In this document: piece after piece, positions 47,915-57,999 of the stretch | Layout: the number at the start of each line of letters is the position of its first letter | Position numbering within the stretch: position 1 is the first letter of the stretch | Source: Medicago truncatula | Lineage: Eukaryota; Streptophyta; Magnoliopsida; Fabales; Fabaceae | DNA length: 64,000 bases | Direction: 5' to 3' | Assembly (NCBI RefSeq): GCF_003473485.1 | Contig: NC_053046.1 | Coordinates: forward strand, 36,169,832 to 36,233,831 | Translations under genes and position numbers: made by a program | Notes under the pieces: generated by a model | The model's input: only the letters and a program-made list of their open reading frames with translations | Database searches by the model: none | What the model was told of the DNA's origin: nothing

Positions 47915-50060
47915 TTCTGATATAAGAATTCATCAGTGAGTTCTCTATACTTTGTGCTGACAACTTCAAGATTCTATGAGACAAAATTGTTCAGAATCAG
48001 GATGTTACAGACTCTATATAAGAATTCTTTTGGCCCCACATAGAAAGCCTTATTGAAGGGGTTTCCCATTATATTAGCAACTGTCCAGAAATAGCTCATG
48101 GTACCAAGTTCCAGTAAGTGAATGATCTCTGTACTATACCCATGTTGGCATACTGAGGAATGTCTTGTAGTCATTTATTCTTGAAGAAAGAGTTGTATAA
48201 TTGGATCTCTACTCATTTGTTATTTACAATACTTAAATTTGTTTATTGACGAGAAAATTCGTATTTTTTAATTGTAGTATTTAGTACCCGATTAGGCAGT
48301 GTAGTTTTATGGTTTGGTGAGACATTGTCTATTCAAAACTAGAAATTACAATAGTAATTATTTGGTGACATGTTTTTATCTTTTGAATGCTCTGTTTATG
48401 CTCAAAATAATTGTGTTCAATTTTTTAGCAAAAGCTTTTGAAGAAAATAATCTATCAAACTCACTAATTTAAACATATTAAGTATCTCTATGTTTCTATT
48501 TTGGGCAAAGTTGGGTTGATAAATTGTTGAAAAAGAAAGTTCAAGAGCATCATTCATGGGTTTACCCTATTGATTTTCGCTAGAGAAAATATGGTCCATC
48601 CCCAAGTTAATAATCTAAGTCAACACTCATCTTTAACTGAATATACTCTAGCTATTACAGACAATTTAAGACATTCTTAACTCTTAAGGCTTTGATCACA
48701 ACTCGACCTGTCTTGACATAAAGAAGTGGAAGCTCCATTCATTTGCATTTTACTACTCCTTTTGTAACCATGGCGAGGACCATTATTACATGCATATGCC
48801 ATCAATTTTTTTTATGCATTCATGCAAAGAGTATATTTGTGGTCCTTGGAACAAGATCGGATGATCTAAATTTTAAGTTTGGTATTTTTATTTTTAAAAG
48901 AAATTGAAAGTTGCATTGAAATATGAATTGTCTGATCTTGATTCAATGGTCTCATGTATGTTGACTGCGTGAATGCGTCAAAATTTTGCACATCAAATTC
49001 GATTTCCATTCATATATTCAGAGAGTTAAGACAAATTAAATCTAATGAAAATGGCATTGGTGAAGAGATGTTGTTCAAATGGAATACATTTATATTTTTC
49101 AACTGTGAATCTCTTAGTTCTTTTAGTTTGCTTACATGATGTCACCTTATAGAAGCTATATTTTTTCCTCACATCCACTCAATAAAAACAATCTAACTCT
49201 TCTAAAGTTAACATACCTTAAAACAAGAATATCAATAGTTGTTATTTCAAGAAGAATTTAATTTCATATACTTTATTACTCTAAATATTTTTTAGACCGT
49301 TAATATATTATAAACCGTCCGATCACGATAACTATTTCACTTTATTCATAACCATATCTAAAGTCACAAACATAATCAGATGTGATTTGTTTATAGCGTA
49401 AATTCTTTTTGCACAAACAATATATCAAAATAAAATTATTTTAACAAACTTAATTATTTTCATGTACCTTTTCAATTAGTTATTGGTAACACATTCACAT
49501 TAAAGAAGCTGAAACTAAAAAATATTTAGCCTATGTTTGGTATCATAATGTGTAAGCTAGAATCACGGTGATCCACCGTAATTTTTCAAAAGATATATTT
49601 TGTAGCTTCTGCAAAATCACACTGGATCACTGCCGTAATACCAAACACACACTTAGTTTTTTTGACAATTAAAGTCGGGTTCAATGCTGTGGTTATTGGT
49701 TAGTTAGTTAGTTGGTGAAAGAAGAAGGGTAGAGGGGTGAAAGAGAGAGTAAAAAAATTAGTGACTGAGTGCAGACAATAGTAGCAACAGAACTAGAGAG
49801 TTGAACCTGAGTGATATCAGTCAATCAAGTAGCACTATATAATATATGATTCATTAGATATAGTAGATATATATATAGATATACACATTCATATATAGTT
49901 ATAGTTAATATGAAAAGCAAAAAAGAAACAAGAATCACGTTCCCGCCAAATTGTAAAAACTCTGTAACTAAACTAAACTAACTAACCAATTCATCATTCA
50001 TTTCATAAACCCTTCAAAAACCTTTCTCTCTCTCATCACCTTCCAAGAATCACCACCATC
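47915..50060. other. Intergenic, transporter 3' flank and GH17 promoter
   Basis: No coding gene seen. A foldback element is at 49545-49665. The last 200 bp (TATATAGATATACACATTC.., then CTCTCTCTC-rich leader) are the probable promoter and 5'UTR of the GH17 gene; TATATAG at about 49890 is a weak TATA candidate. Confidence 0.5.
49545..49665. mobile_element. Foldback MITE 'TGTTTGGTATCATAATG'
   Basis: TATGTTTGGTATCATAATG with CACGGTGATCCACCG at the left is mirrored by CACTGGATCACTGCCG and GTAATACCAAACACACA at the right. Related, more diverged elements at 51748-51876 and 55486-55632 share the 'TGTGTTTGGTTCCGCG' left end. Confidence 0.65.
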
Positions 50061-51191
50061 ATGTTTCATCACAGTACCTTCATGATTTCTCTAACAACTT
50101 TCTCTCTCTACCTTCTTCTCTCTCTCCTCCCAACAACCACCACCTCCCTCCCCACAATCGGCGTCACATACTCCTCCACCACCCGCCAAGACTCACCACC
50201 ACCACCCTCACCTGACCGCATCACCACCGCCATGCAAAATCTCAAACTCACTCACCTCCGTCTCGAAGAACCCGACCCATCCATAATCCGTTCTCTTCTC
50301 TACACCAACATCTCCCTCTTCCTCACAATCCCCAACTACCTCGTCACTCCCATCGCCACTAACCGCTCCATCGCACGTGCATGGATCTACACTCACGTGC
50401 TTCCCTTCTACCCACGCGCCAAAATCACCACCATCTCCGTCGGTAACGCCTTCACCGACGTTTACCCTGAATCCATCAACAACCTCCTTCCCGCCATCTC
50501 CAACGTTCACATCTCCCTTCGCGACCTCGGTATTCGTAAAATCTCCGTTTCAACTTCCTTCTCCTTCGTCACCGCCGTAACTTCCCCTTTTCCACCTTCC
50601 TCCGCCGCGTTTCAAGAAATTCCCGGCGTTAACCTGATCGGTCCACTTCTCCAATTCCTCTCCGATACTAATTCATCTTTCTTGATCAATCTTTATCCCT
50701 ACAATCTCTACCGTTTACGTCCTGAGATTCCTCTCGGAATCGCGCTTTTTCAAGAACATCCGTTTAACTTCCGTGACGATTTCACTACCGGAGTTCGTTA
50801 TAAAAACCTCTTTGATATTATGGTTGATGCTGTGGTTTCAGCAATGGCGCTGGAAGGTTACGAAACGATTCCGGTGATTGTTACAGAAACCGGTTGGCCT
50901 AGCTCTGGAAGTGAGCTTGATGCGAATTCGGCTTATGCAGAGATTTATCTGAAGGGATTGGTGAAGCATTTGAAGTCCGGTGCCGGAACGCCATTGTTGA
51001 AAGATGGAGTGAAAGGGGTTTATCTGTATGAATTGTTTGATAAGGAAGGTGCTGGAAATGGAAGGAATTGGGGGATTTTGTATCCGAATGGTTCGACAAA
51101 GTATGATAAGATTGATTTCTCTTCTGGATGGAAAAGATTGGTGAATGTGGGTTTCATTTTGTTGCTGATTGTTCTTCAGGTTTGTTGTTGA
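50061..51191 (+). CDS. GH17 glucan endo-1,3-beta-glucosidase-like protein, GPI type, atypical active site
   Basis: Single-exon gene, 376 residues, cell wall or plasma membrane. N-terminal signal peptide at about residues 1-29 ending near TTTTSLPTIGVTYSS; GH17 barrel; C-terminal hydrophobic tail (about 361-376) fitting a GPI anchor signal. The nucleophile motif is intact: PVIVTETGWPSSG, Glu276. The acid/base site, normally VGNE, reads VGNA (127-130; GCC at 50448-50450), so the expected catalytic Glu is missing. Other family marks: NLLPAISNVHISL, YELFDKEG, NWGILYPNGS. N-glycosylation sequons at NIS, NRS, NSS, NGS. Active hydrolysis is doubtful; it may bind glucan instead. Codons in the first half are strongly C-ending, unlike the second half. 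The first ATG gives a good signal peptide. Confidence 0.92.
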   Translation: MFHHSTFMISLTTFSLYLLLSLLPTTTTSLPTIGVTYSSTTRQDSPPPPSPDRITTAMQNLKLTHLRLEEPDPSIIRSLLYTNISLFLTIPNYLVTPIATNRSIARAWIYTHVLPFYPRAKITTISVGNAFTDVYPESINNLLPAISNVHISLRDLGIRKISVSTSFSFVTAVTSPFPPSSAAFQEIPGVNLIGPLLQFLSDTNSSFLINLYPYNLYRLRPEIPLGIALFQEHPFNFRDDFTTGVRYKNLFDIMVDAVVSAMALEGYETIPVIVTETGWPSSGSELDANSAYAEIYLKGLVKHLKSGAGTPLLKDGVKGVYLYELFDKEGAGNGRNWGILYPNGSTKYDKIDFSSGWKRLVNVGFILLLIVLQVCC

Positions 51192-51747
51192 TTAGCTCTG
51201 TTTTAGTGTTAATGTTGTTTAAGTTTTGATGTTTAGTGATAATGATTAGTTAATTGGGTTTTAAGATTTGTAATTAGATTGGTTTATGAAACCAACAGAA
51301 ACAGAAAGTTTGTATTCTTCTGTAGAGAACTATTGTGAATTGTGTTTGAGTTAATGACTCAATGAAGCTTGAATTCAGATTCTTTTGTTTTGTGTAATTG
51401 GATCTCTTTTGCAGAAGTTTTGATTTTTTGTGTAATGAATTATTTGATGAAAATGATTTCTTTGGAAACTGCTAAATTTGTGTAAATTAGATGTGTGGTT
51501 TTAAATAAATTCTGCGGTCCAATGTGCATAATATAGATTTTTTTTATAGCATGTAGTGTAGTGAATTAGTGATAACAAGGCCTGATATGTTATTAGAGGC
51601 AATATAAAATTTCACAGGGCTAATATTTACTCTAATAATGTACTATAATTATGAACTTCTATTTTAATTTTAGGTTAAGTGATAAATCATGAACTTTTTT
51701 CTTAAATTATTTCACAAAATTGAGATCGTTTAAAATCAAATTTACAA

Positions 51748-51876
51748 GTATGTGTTTGGTTCCGCGTTCAAAACCCTTGGAACTAAGGCAGAAAACCACG
51801 TCGGTGTGGAAGCTAGACTTTGTGGCTTGAGGAAATCGCGTGCCATTGTGCCGTAATGGTGAGCAAACACTCACCC
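51748..51876. mobile_element. MITE 'TATGTGTTTGGTTCCGCG', copy A
   Basis: Left end TATGTGTTTGGTTCCGCG; right end GTGAGCAAACACTCACCCAAAT. A close relative lies at 55486-55632, and both sit at the same relative place beside the duplicated HAD exons, so they were duplicated with them. Confidence 0.55.
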
Positions 51877-51959
51877 AAATATAGATACAAATTCTTTGTT
51901 AATATACAGCAAAATTTATAGTTGAACCAAAAACTCTATAGGATGAAACTAGTATCCAG

Positions 51960-52870
51960 CATCTATGCTCTCCTTTGAGGCTCAAACATGTCACATATAG
52001 GATCCACATGAGAACATGACTGCTTATGATACTTTTTATTCTGAATCTCTTTGTCTGTATTACATTCCTTTGCCTGGTAAAATATTCATTCTCTTTGGTA
52101 GAATCTTCACCTTCTGCTCTGCAAAAACAGAACATATTGGTGGCTTAAAATGTGGCTCTCATTCACATACTTTGTGTATGTTTGGTCCAAAGTGTAGCAA
52201 TATAAACAGGTTATACCCAATATAAACATGTGAAATATACTTGTGGATAATTTTATTGAAGCTTTAAAGTATAGCTTTTGTCAAAGTCACCATGGTTCAA
52301 TGCGAGTCTCACAATCTCGGCGTCAATCCAAACATGCACTTTATAATCGAATATAATAATAAATAGAAATAATTAAATGCACATTAATTAGTGGTTTTAG
52401 TATCTCATGTTGATTCTCCTCGTGCCAATTTAGATGGGCTAATTTAATTTCTTAAAAAAAAAAAAAATTATCTTCATTTAACTTTTTTTATAACAATTTT
52501 GCATAAGATGATTGAAAGGTAGTTTAAGAACAGTTTTCTGCAAAAATCATTAAAAACAGAAGAAAACAAAGAAACTTTAGAATTTAGATATCTTAAAAAC
52601 AACATTTGTGATTTCTCTTCAATCATTATCTAGAATATATGTGGAACTTAATACCTCATATCAATGAAGACCAGCCTCTAAATCCAGCATCAACAAGTTG
52701 ATTGATGGTGACATTTTGGTGTGTTCCTGACTCTCGATAAAAAAAATTATAGACCAAACCACTAGCTTGAAGGTTCTTGTATAATCTTAATATAAGCATG
52801 CGCTTTAAATTCTTTGCCTCTATGATACATTTGCTAATGTTGTTATAATGAAAATCCAACACAAAAAACC
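51960..52870 (-). pseudogene. Decayed copy of the last two exons of the HAD phosphatase-like gene
   Basis: About 52675-52870 matches exon 3 of the gene at 55712-57991 (ILRLYKNLQASG, then a frameshift, then RESGTHQNVTINQLVDAGF). About 51960-52110 matches exon 4 (STKENEYF-RQRNVIQTK-FRIKSIISSHV), but with a deletion of roughly 50 bases, after which DPICDMF continues out of frame. Flanking non-coding DNA also matches, so this is a segmental copy (51.75-52.9 kb against 55.49-56.47 kb). No exon 1 or 2. Confidence 0.8.
52413..52468 (+). mobile_element. SINE 3' relic
   Basis: GATTCTCCTCGTGCCAATTTAG..GGGCTAATTTAATTTCTT followed by an A-run resembles the 3' half of the SINE at 13344-13470. The head with the A-box is missing or unrecognisable. 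Confidence 0.45.
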
Positions 52871-53054
52871 TTGTCAAATGTAGTAAATGGGTGAAAATCC
52901 TAACCAATTGTTTTATTTTATCTATGCCTTCAAAAGGCGTGTTTCTGTATGGATTTGAAATTTAAATTAATAGTGTGTTTTTACATGATTTGAAGTGTTA
53001 ATCATGTTATAATTTTTTTTTGCTCTATAAATATTGTTAAATGAGTTTGAATCT

Positions 53055-53059
53055 CACTC

Positions 53060-53088
<29 letters not shown>
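53055..53088. repeat. Poly(A) run
   Basis: About 30 consecutive A residues after CTCACTC, probably the tail of a degraded retroposon; its body upstream is not recognisable. Confidence 0.7.
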
Positions 53089-53091
<3 letters not shown>

Positions 53092-53664
53092 AAAAGATAG
53101 TGCTTAGGCACATATAGAAATCCAACCCCGGATTCTACAATGCAAAAAGTAACATGTCTAGTCATATATTTTATTGTAGACATAAATTCTTTCATAGGTG
53201 TATGATTTTTAAGTATCATAAACTTAATAAGATAGCATATATATGTTATAGGGAAACATTAAATCATATTATATCTACACACATTTTTTTCCATTACGTA
53301 TATTTACTCAAAGATGCACCTCGTGGTTGTAGTACATGAAACAATCAAAACTGAATGACATGAGCAACTTATCAAATTATGGAAACATTAGCAATATCCC
53401 ATCTGTTTCAATAAAACATTATCACATGCCAGAGTCAAGTTCATAATGGAAGTACAAAATGACTAAAAATCACTCACATGTGCCAAAATTGTGTATATGG
53501 ATCAAAAGCTTGAAAGCAAATCTCCAGAAATGCCGCATGTCAAGTTTGACCTATATGAAACAAAGGTGATTCTTGGAGGAAGATGCGTGCATGGGTATAG
53601 AAAGAGATTTTTTGAACCTAAAACTGACGTATCGGCACTATAGGTTAGATTAGTTGGCAAATTT

Positions 53665-53835
53665 TTTTTTTTTTTGAAATCAGCAAAATTTATTGAAATC
53701 GAGAGTGTACAAGGCGCACAACAAACTCGAGAGCATAACAAATACAAATGTCTCCGACATACCGGAAAACAAGCCCAAAACAGATCCCTAAACAGTCAAA
53801 AAACAGAAAACAGAAAACAGAAACTGCTATGACAG
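53665..53835 (-). mobile_element. Antisense retroelement 3' end
   Basis: A poly(T) run at about 53666-53680 is followed by TGAAATCAGCAAAATTTATTG. On the minus strand this reads as a 3'UTR ending CAATAAATTTTGCTGATTTCA plus a poly(A) tail. The upstream part is GC-richer but has no clear frame. Class uncertain, LINE most likely. Confidence 0.4.
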
Positions 53836-54372
53836 CAGGAGAAGGATCAACGAAGGAGGCCGACCATTAAAGATGTTATTGGCTTTTATAATAAGAACTT
53901 GTTTAAGCTAATGAGTGATAAGATGCAATATTGTGATGGACTTGTAATTAAACTAATGGGAAATGGTAAGATTCGGTCTTAAAAATTTGCCAGCGTAGCG
54001 AATCTAGTTGTTCTGAAAATAACCTATGCTTGGCCTAGTTTGATCTTCCTTCCCTCTATCACTGGTCCAATACTTACCAAACCTTTCAACTGGTTTTTCC
54101 TAACACGTTGGGGTCAATATAGGTACCTGCAGAAATCCTTGTACTCACAGATCAAATCACACTACTCTATAAGTAACAATAAACTAAGGTCACTGTCCAA
54201 AAGGAAGAGAGAGCTTAAGGAAATATTGATGAGAGGAGGTACAAAGGTCCAGTGTGTCAAGAGTGACAAGAAAGTCAACCCATCAGAGTTAAGAGTAAAA
54301 CCACCATGTAAGAAGGTAACCAAGTGTTTCTTATTTTGTTGTAAGTTGCAACCTTCTCTAAATGACTAAAAC

Positions 54373-54531
54373 TTACTGCATTTCATTAAAAATAATTGTC
54401 TCAATACAATGTGGACAAAAATAAAAAATTTGGCGATTAGCAAAAAAGCTTGATGCCCAAGCTAACTCATGGACCACTCGATTAACTTGTCTCCTAACGA
54501 AATTGACCCCGCAATTGTGATTCATATTTAG
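54373..54531 (-). pseudogene. LINE RNase H C-terminal fragment
   Basis: Minus-strand frame with GVNFVRRQVNRVVHELAWAS, then PHCIETIIFNEMQ and a stop (TAA at 54373-54375). This is the usual end of plant LINE RNase H domains (VRRQANxVAHxLA...). Only this tail remains. Confidence 0.65.
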
Positions 54532-54617
54532 TACTTCTCTACACTTCTCACTAATTTTCCATATTTTGTCATGCTAATATATACTAATAATAGGTACATT
54601 CATTTTGAGAAACTTAC

Positions 54618-54930
54618 CTTGACATTTCTTTAAGATCCTGTTGTAGAGTTGATTGCACAATATTGAAATTCAATTTGGCTGCTTCAAGCAAGACCTTATT
54701 TGCGTCCTTCCTATTTTCATATGAATCAATATACCATCGAACTTCAAGACTTCGGACTCTACGATGTAATGGCAGCTCCAATGAATGATTCACTTGATCA
54801 ATGAGAATACTGCTTCTACCTTCACTAAGGTCTTTGAGGTGCATGCTAGTGAAAGCATTGGCTTCATCCAAAATTTGTTCTCCTTCATAAGATAGAAACG
54901 TTGCTAATTTGTTCTCCTTCTCAAAAATAT
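54618..54930 (-). pseudogene. Isolated terpene synthase exon
   Basis: One exon-sized frame, bounded by CATACAG|AT at the left (54931) and TCAAG|GTAAGT at the right (54617). It reads [41 protein letters not shown] and [22 protein letters not shown], matching the exon of plant terpene synthases in the N-terminal (class II-like) half. Compared with the family a piece before FLSYEG is missing in frame. No other terpene synthase exon (RRx8W, DDxxD) is in the neighbourhood, so it cannot make an enzyme. Confidence 0.8.
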
Positions 54931-55485
54931 CTGTATGTACGAAAAATGAAATTTAAATATCAAATTTACTTCTGATAGTGACCTATCATTGTCAAGGCTA
55001 GCTAATTGTGGTCCTAATCATATAGAATTCAATAGTTTATAATTTTTTTAACATACCTTTCTCAAACTGAAATTGGAAATTCTGTTCTAATCTTCAAAAT
55101 TGGGTCCTAATAAAATTGTAAGGGTCTACCTTTAAAATCTTTTTTCGTGGTTCATATTAGATGCACTTGTTTATCATATACTACAATGGTACAATATTTA
55201 GGTAATGTTTTTTTTTTACCAAAAAAAAAAAAATTACTTCCAGACAATCCATGTGTTTAGGTAATGGTACAATATTAGATGCATGTGTTCTTGGATTTCA
55301 AACTTTTGATTACTTGCACACAATCCATTTCAATCTCCACATATGCAAATTGAAAGTTTGCAACCATTTAAGTTTATATACAAACATTAGGAAAAATTGC
55401 AAATATTAATTACATTATTTGAAGTACACTTTTAGCTAAAAATTATTTTACAAAATTGAGATAATTTGAAATCAAATTAACAAAG

Positions 55486-55632
55486 TATGTGTTTGGTTCC
55501 GCGTCCAAAACCCTTAGAACTGCGGCAGAACACCTCATTGACGTGGAAGCTACACTTTGTAGCTTAGAAAATCACCGTGAAAAGGTACGTCACTGTCCCT
55601 TGGTGGTGGCCAAACGCTCACCCAAACATACG
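55486..55632. mobile_element. MITE 'TATGTGTTTGGTTCCGCG', copy B
   Basis: Same ends as copy A at 51748-51876 with about 150 bp between; lies just past the stop codon side of the intact HAD gene. Right end GCCAAACGCTCACCCAAACATA. Confidence 0.6.
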
Positions 55633-55711
55633 CAAACACACCTCTTTTTTAATATACAAAAAAATATTTATCGAATCAAAAACTCTATAGGGTAAAACTA
55701 ATATCCAGCAC

Positions 55712-57991
55712 CTATGCACTCCTTTGAGGCTCAAACATGTCACATATAGGGTCTGGTAGCAAAAACTTTCGCATTCCTGTATCTGCATCTGTAACAGTCA
55801 AAATATCAACATGACTGCTTATGATACTTTTGATCCTGAAGCCTTTTGTCTGTATCACATTCCTTTGTCTAGAAAAATATTCATTTTCTTTGGTAGAATC
55901 TTCATCATCTGCTCTGCAAAATCAGAACATATTGGTGCTTAAAATGTGGTTCTCACATAATTTGTGTATGTTTGGTACAAAGTGTAGCAATATACTAGGA
56001 AACATGTCACATATACTTTGTGGATGAACAATGAGTTTGTCAAAATCAAGGTGGTACCGTAATTTTGTTGAAGCTCTGAAGTGTAGCTTTTATCAAAATC
56101 AGTGGTTCAATGTGATTTTTACAATGACACCGTCAATCCAAACACGTACTTTGTAATCAAATATTATTTTAAATAAAAATAATTAAATGCATAGTAATTC
56201 CTTAGTGTCTTACAAATATACAAAACAATATTGGTGGTTTTTCTTCAACCATTATCTAGGATATATGGGTGGAAAATAATACCTCATCATCAATGAAGAC
56301 CAGCCTCTAAATCCAGCATCAACAAGATGATTGATGGTGACATTTTGGTGTGTTCCTGACTCTCTTGATAACAAAATTATAGACCAACCACTAGCTTGAA
56401 GGTTCTTGTATATTCTTAACATAAGCACTCGCTTTAAATACTTTGCGTCGATGATACAATTGCTAATGCTGTTTCAATGAAAATCCAACACCAACAGAAA
56501 ACTTTGTCAAGTTACTGCTAACAAAATATGCAGATTAGCATCAATTTGGATTAGCTACATAAAAAATGTACAATAATTACATTTGAGCTGTTATAGCATG
56601 AACAATATTAGTATTTATGCTATAACCTTATAAATTAATGTACATTAATCATGAATAATTTGAGCTGTTATAGCATGATTAATGTACAATAATATTATTA
56701 AGACACAGACATTCCAGCTGTCCTAGATCTTAGCATTTATGTGTATTTAACATTATCTAGAATCATGGTACATAATGGATAGAGGATCTTCTAATACAAT
56801 AAACAAAGTTCATGAAGATTCAGATTACAAGTCTTCAAATTTTTCTATATGAAATTACATCTTCAAAGTAGTGAAATGTATTATCATAAAGAACACAAGA
56901 AAGTAGAATTCTCTTTACTAATATTGCAAAACCGGGATCCGAATTATTCGCAGTCAAGAATCTACACAGTCAACAAATCGAACGGCTAAATTTTGAGTAT
57001 GGAAAATAAATATCAAACACAAATTCAAAACTATACATCATGAGCCGTCTCGACTTTAAGTTTTCCGACTAAATGAAATCCAAATTCCAAAAATTCAACT
57101 AATAGAAATAAAATCCAAATCTTAAATTATAAAATTACCTTAGTAACAAATTGGAAGAATGAGGAGGATTCCATTGAAAAAGGCTATCTATGTCTATCAA
57201 CACAACATCAAAACCATCTTCTGATGGTTTAACACCATTGAAGTAATCCTCAATCACAGATTTGGTTGAATCCAAGTCTCTTGCATATTGACCACCTTTG
57301 ATATATTGTAAAGCCAGGTCCTTACAAATGTTAGGAACATTATGTTCTTCCAAATTATTGAGCTTAGCATGCAGAGAATGAATTTTGCAATAACTATAGT
57401 CATTATTTATATTCCTAAGCTCAATAATTCCACCATTGCTATTTTGACATGATTGTAGCATCATTGCCATTGAAACTAGCAGAGTGACTAATAAAAGTCC
57501 AAGAGCGGCAAATCCAGCAATGAAGATTGTTGCAGAAAATGATGTGATGTAGAAACCTGATTCTAGCACAAAACTACTCCCCATCTCTGTGAACAAGAAA
57601 AAAACAGGACCAAGAATACTAATCAAAATTAGACTTTAATAACAATTAGTTGAATATAATATCTGTTTGCTCGAATAGTGTGATTAAGAACGAGTGCATC
57701 ATTAATTTATTCCTTAAAACAATAGGGCAGGTCTCCAAAATGACTTTTGAATATGAAAATTCTCGATCACACTAGTCTTTTTTCTGATCCAAAATAACTA
57801 ATACAATCAAGAATTTTCAATTTCATTGATTTAGACGATGGAATTCCTCGTCCCCTACAATTTCAAGGACTAAAACGATGAATCGTTAATGAGCAGATTC
57901 TACCATATAGGTGATAATAATTGTTGATCATACCAGAACCAGCTGAGAGACTCCTTGTAGAATACATATGCTCATGGCCATATGCAGACAT
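55712..57991 (-). CDS. Membrane-anchored HAD superfamily subfamily IIIB acid phosphatase-like protein
   Basis: Resembles the Arabidopsis At2g39920 group (from memory). Exons on the minus strand: 57991-57934, 57586-57139, 56468-56283 and 55913-55712 (stop TAG). Splice sites are GT/AG, phases fit, 297 residues. The start MSAYGHEHMYSTRSLS is typical of the group. One membrane segment at about residues 36-63 (SATIFIAGFAALGLLLVTLL). HAD motif I is DID at 151-153 (VVLIDIDSLF); motif II Ser lies in IILLSRES at about 203. The C-terminal acidic motif of classical IIIB phosphatases (GDQWSD) is not visible; the equivalent part reads SIISSHVD, so activity is uncertain. Its last two exons have a decayed copy 3.5 kb downstream. 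Confidence 0.85.
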
Positions 57992-57999
57992 AATAACAC

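Noticed and set aside
50208-50510. 100-codon minus-strand frame
   Set aside because: Lies fully antisense inside the GH17 gene, whose C-ending codons create long antisense frames.
52656-52907. Separate 83-residue gene
   Set aside because: It is the frameshifted copy of HAD exon 3 with read-through into its intron.
54040-54369. 109-codon plus-strand frame
   Set aside because: No recognisable domain; basic, low-complexity composition between retroelement fragments.
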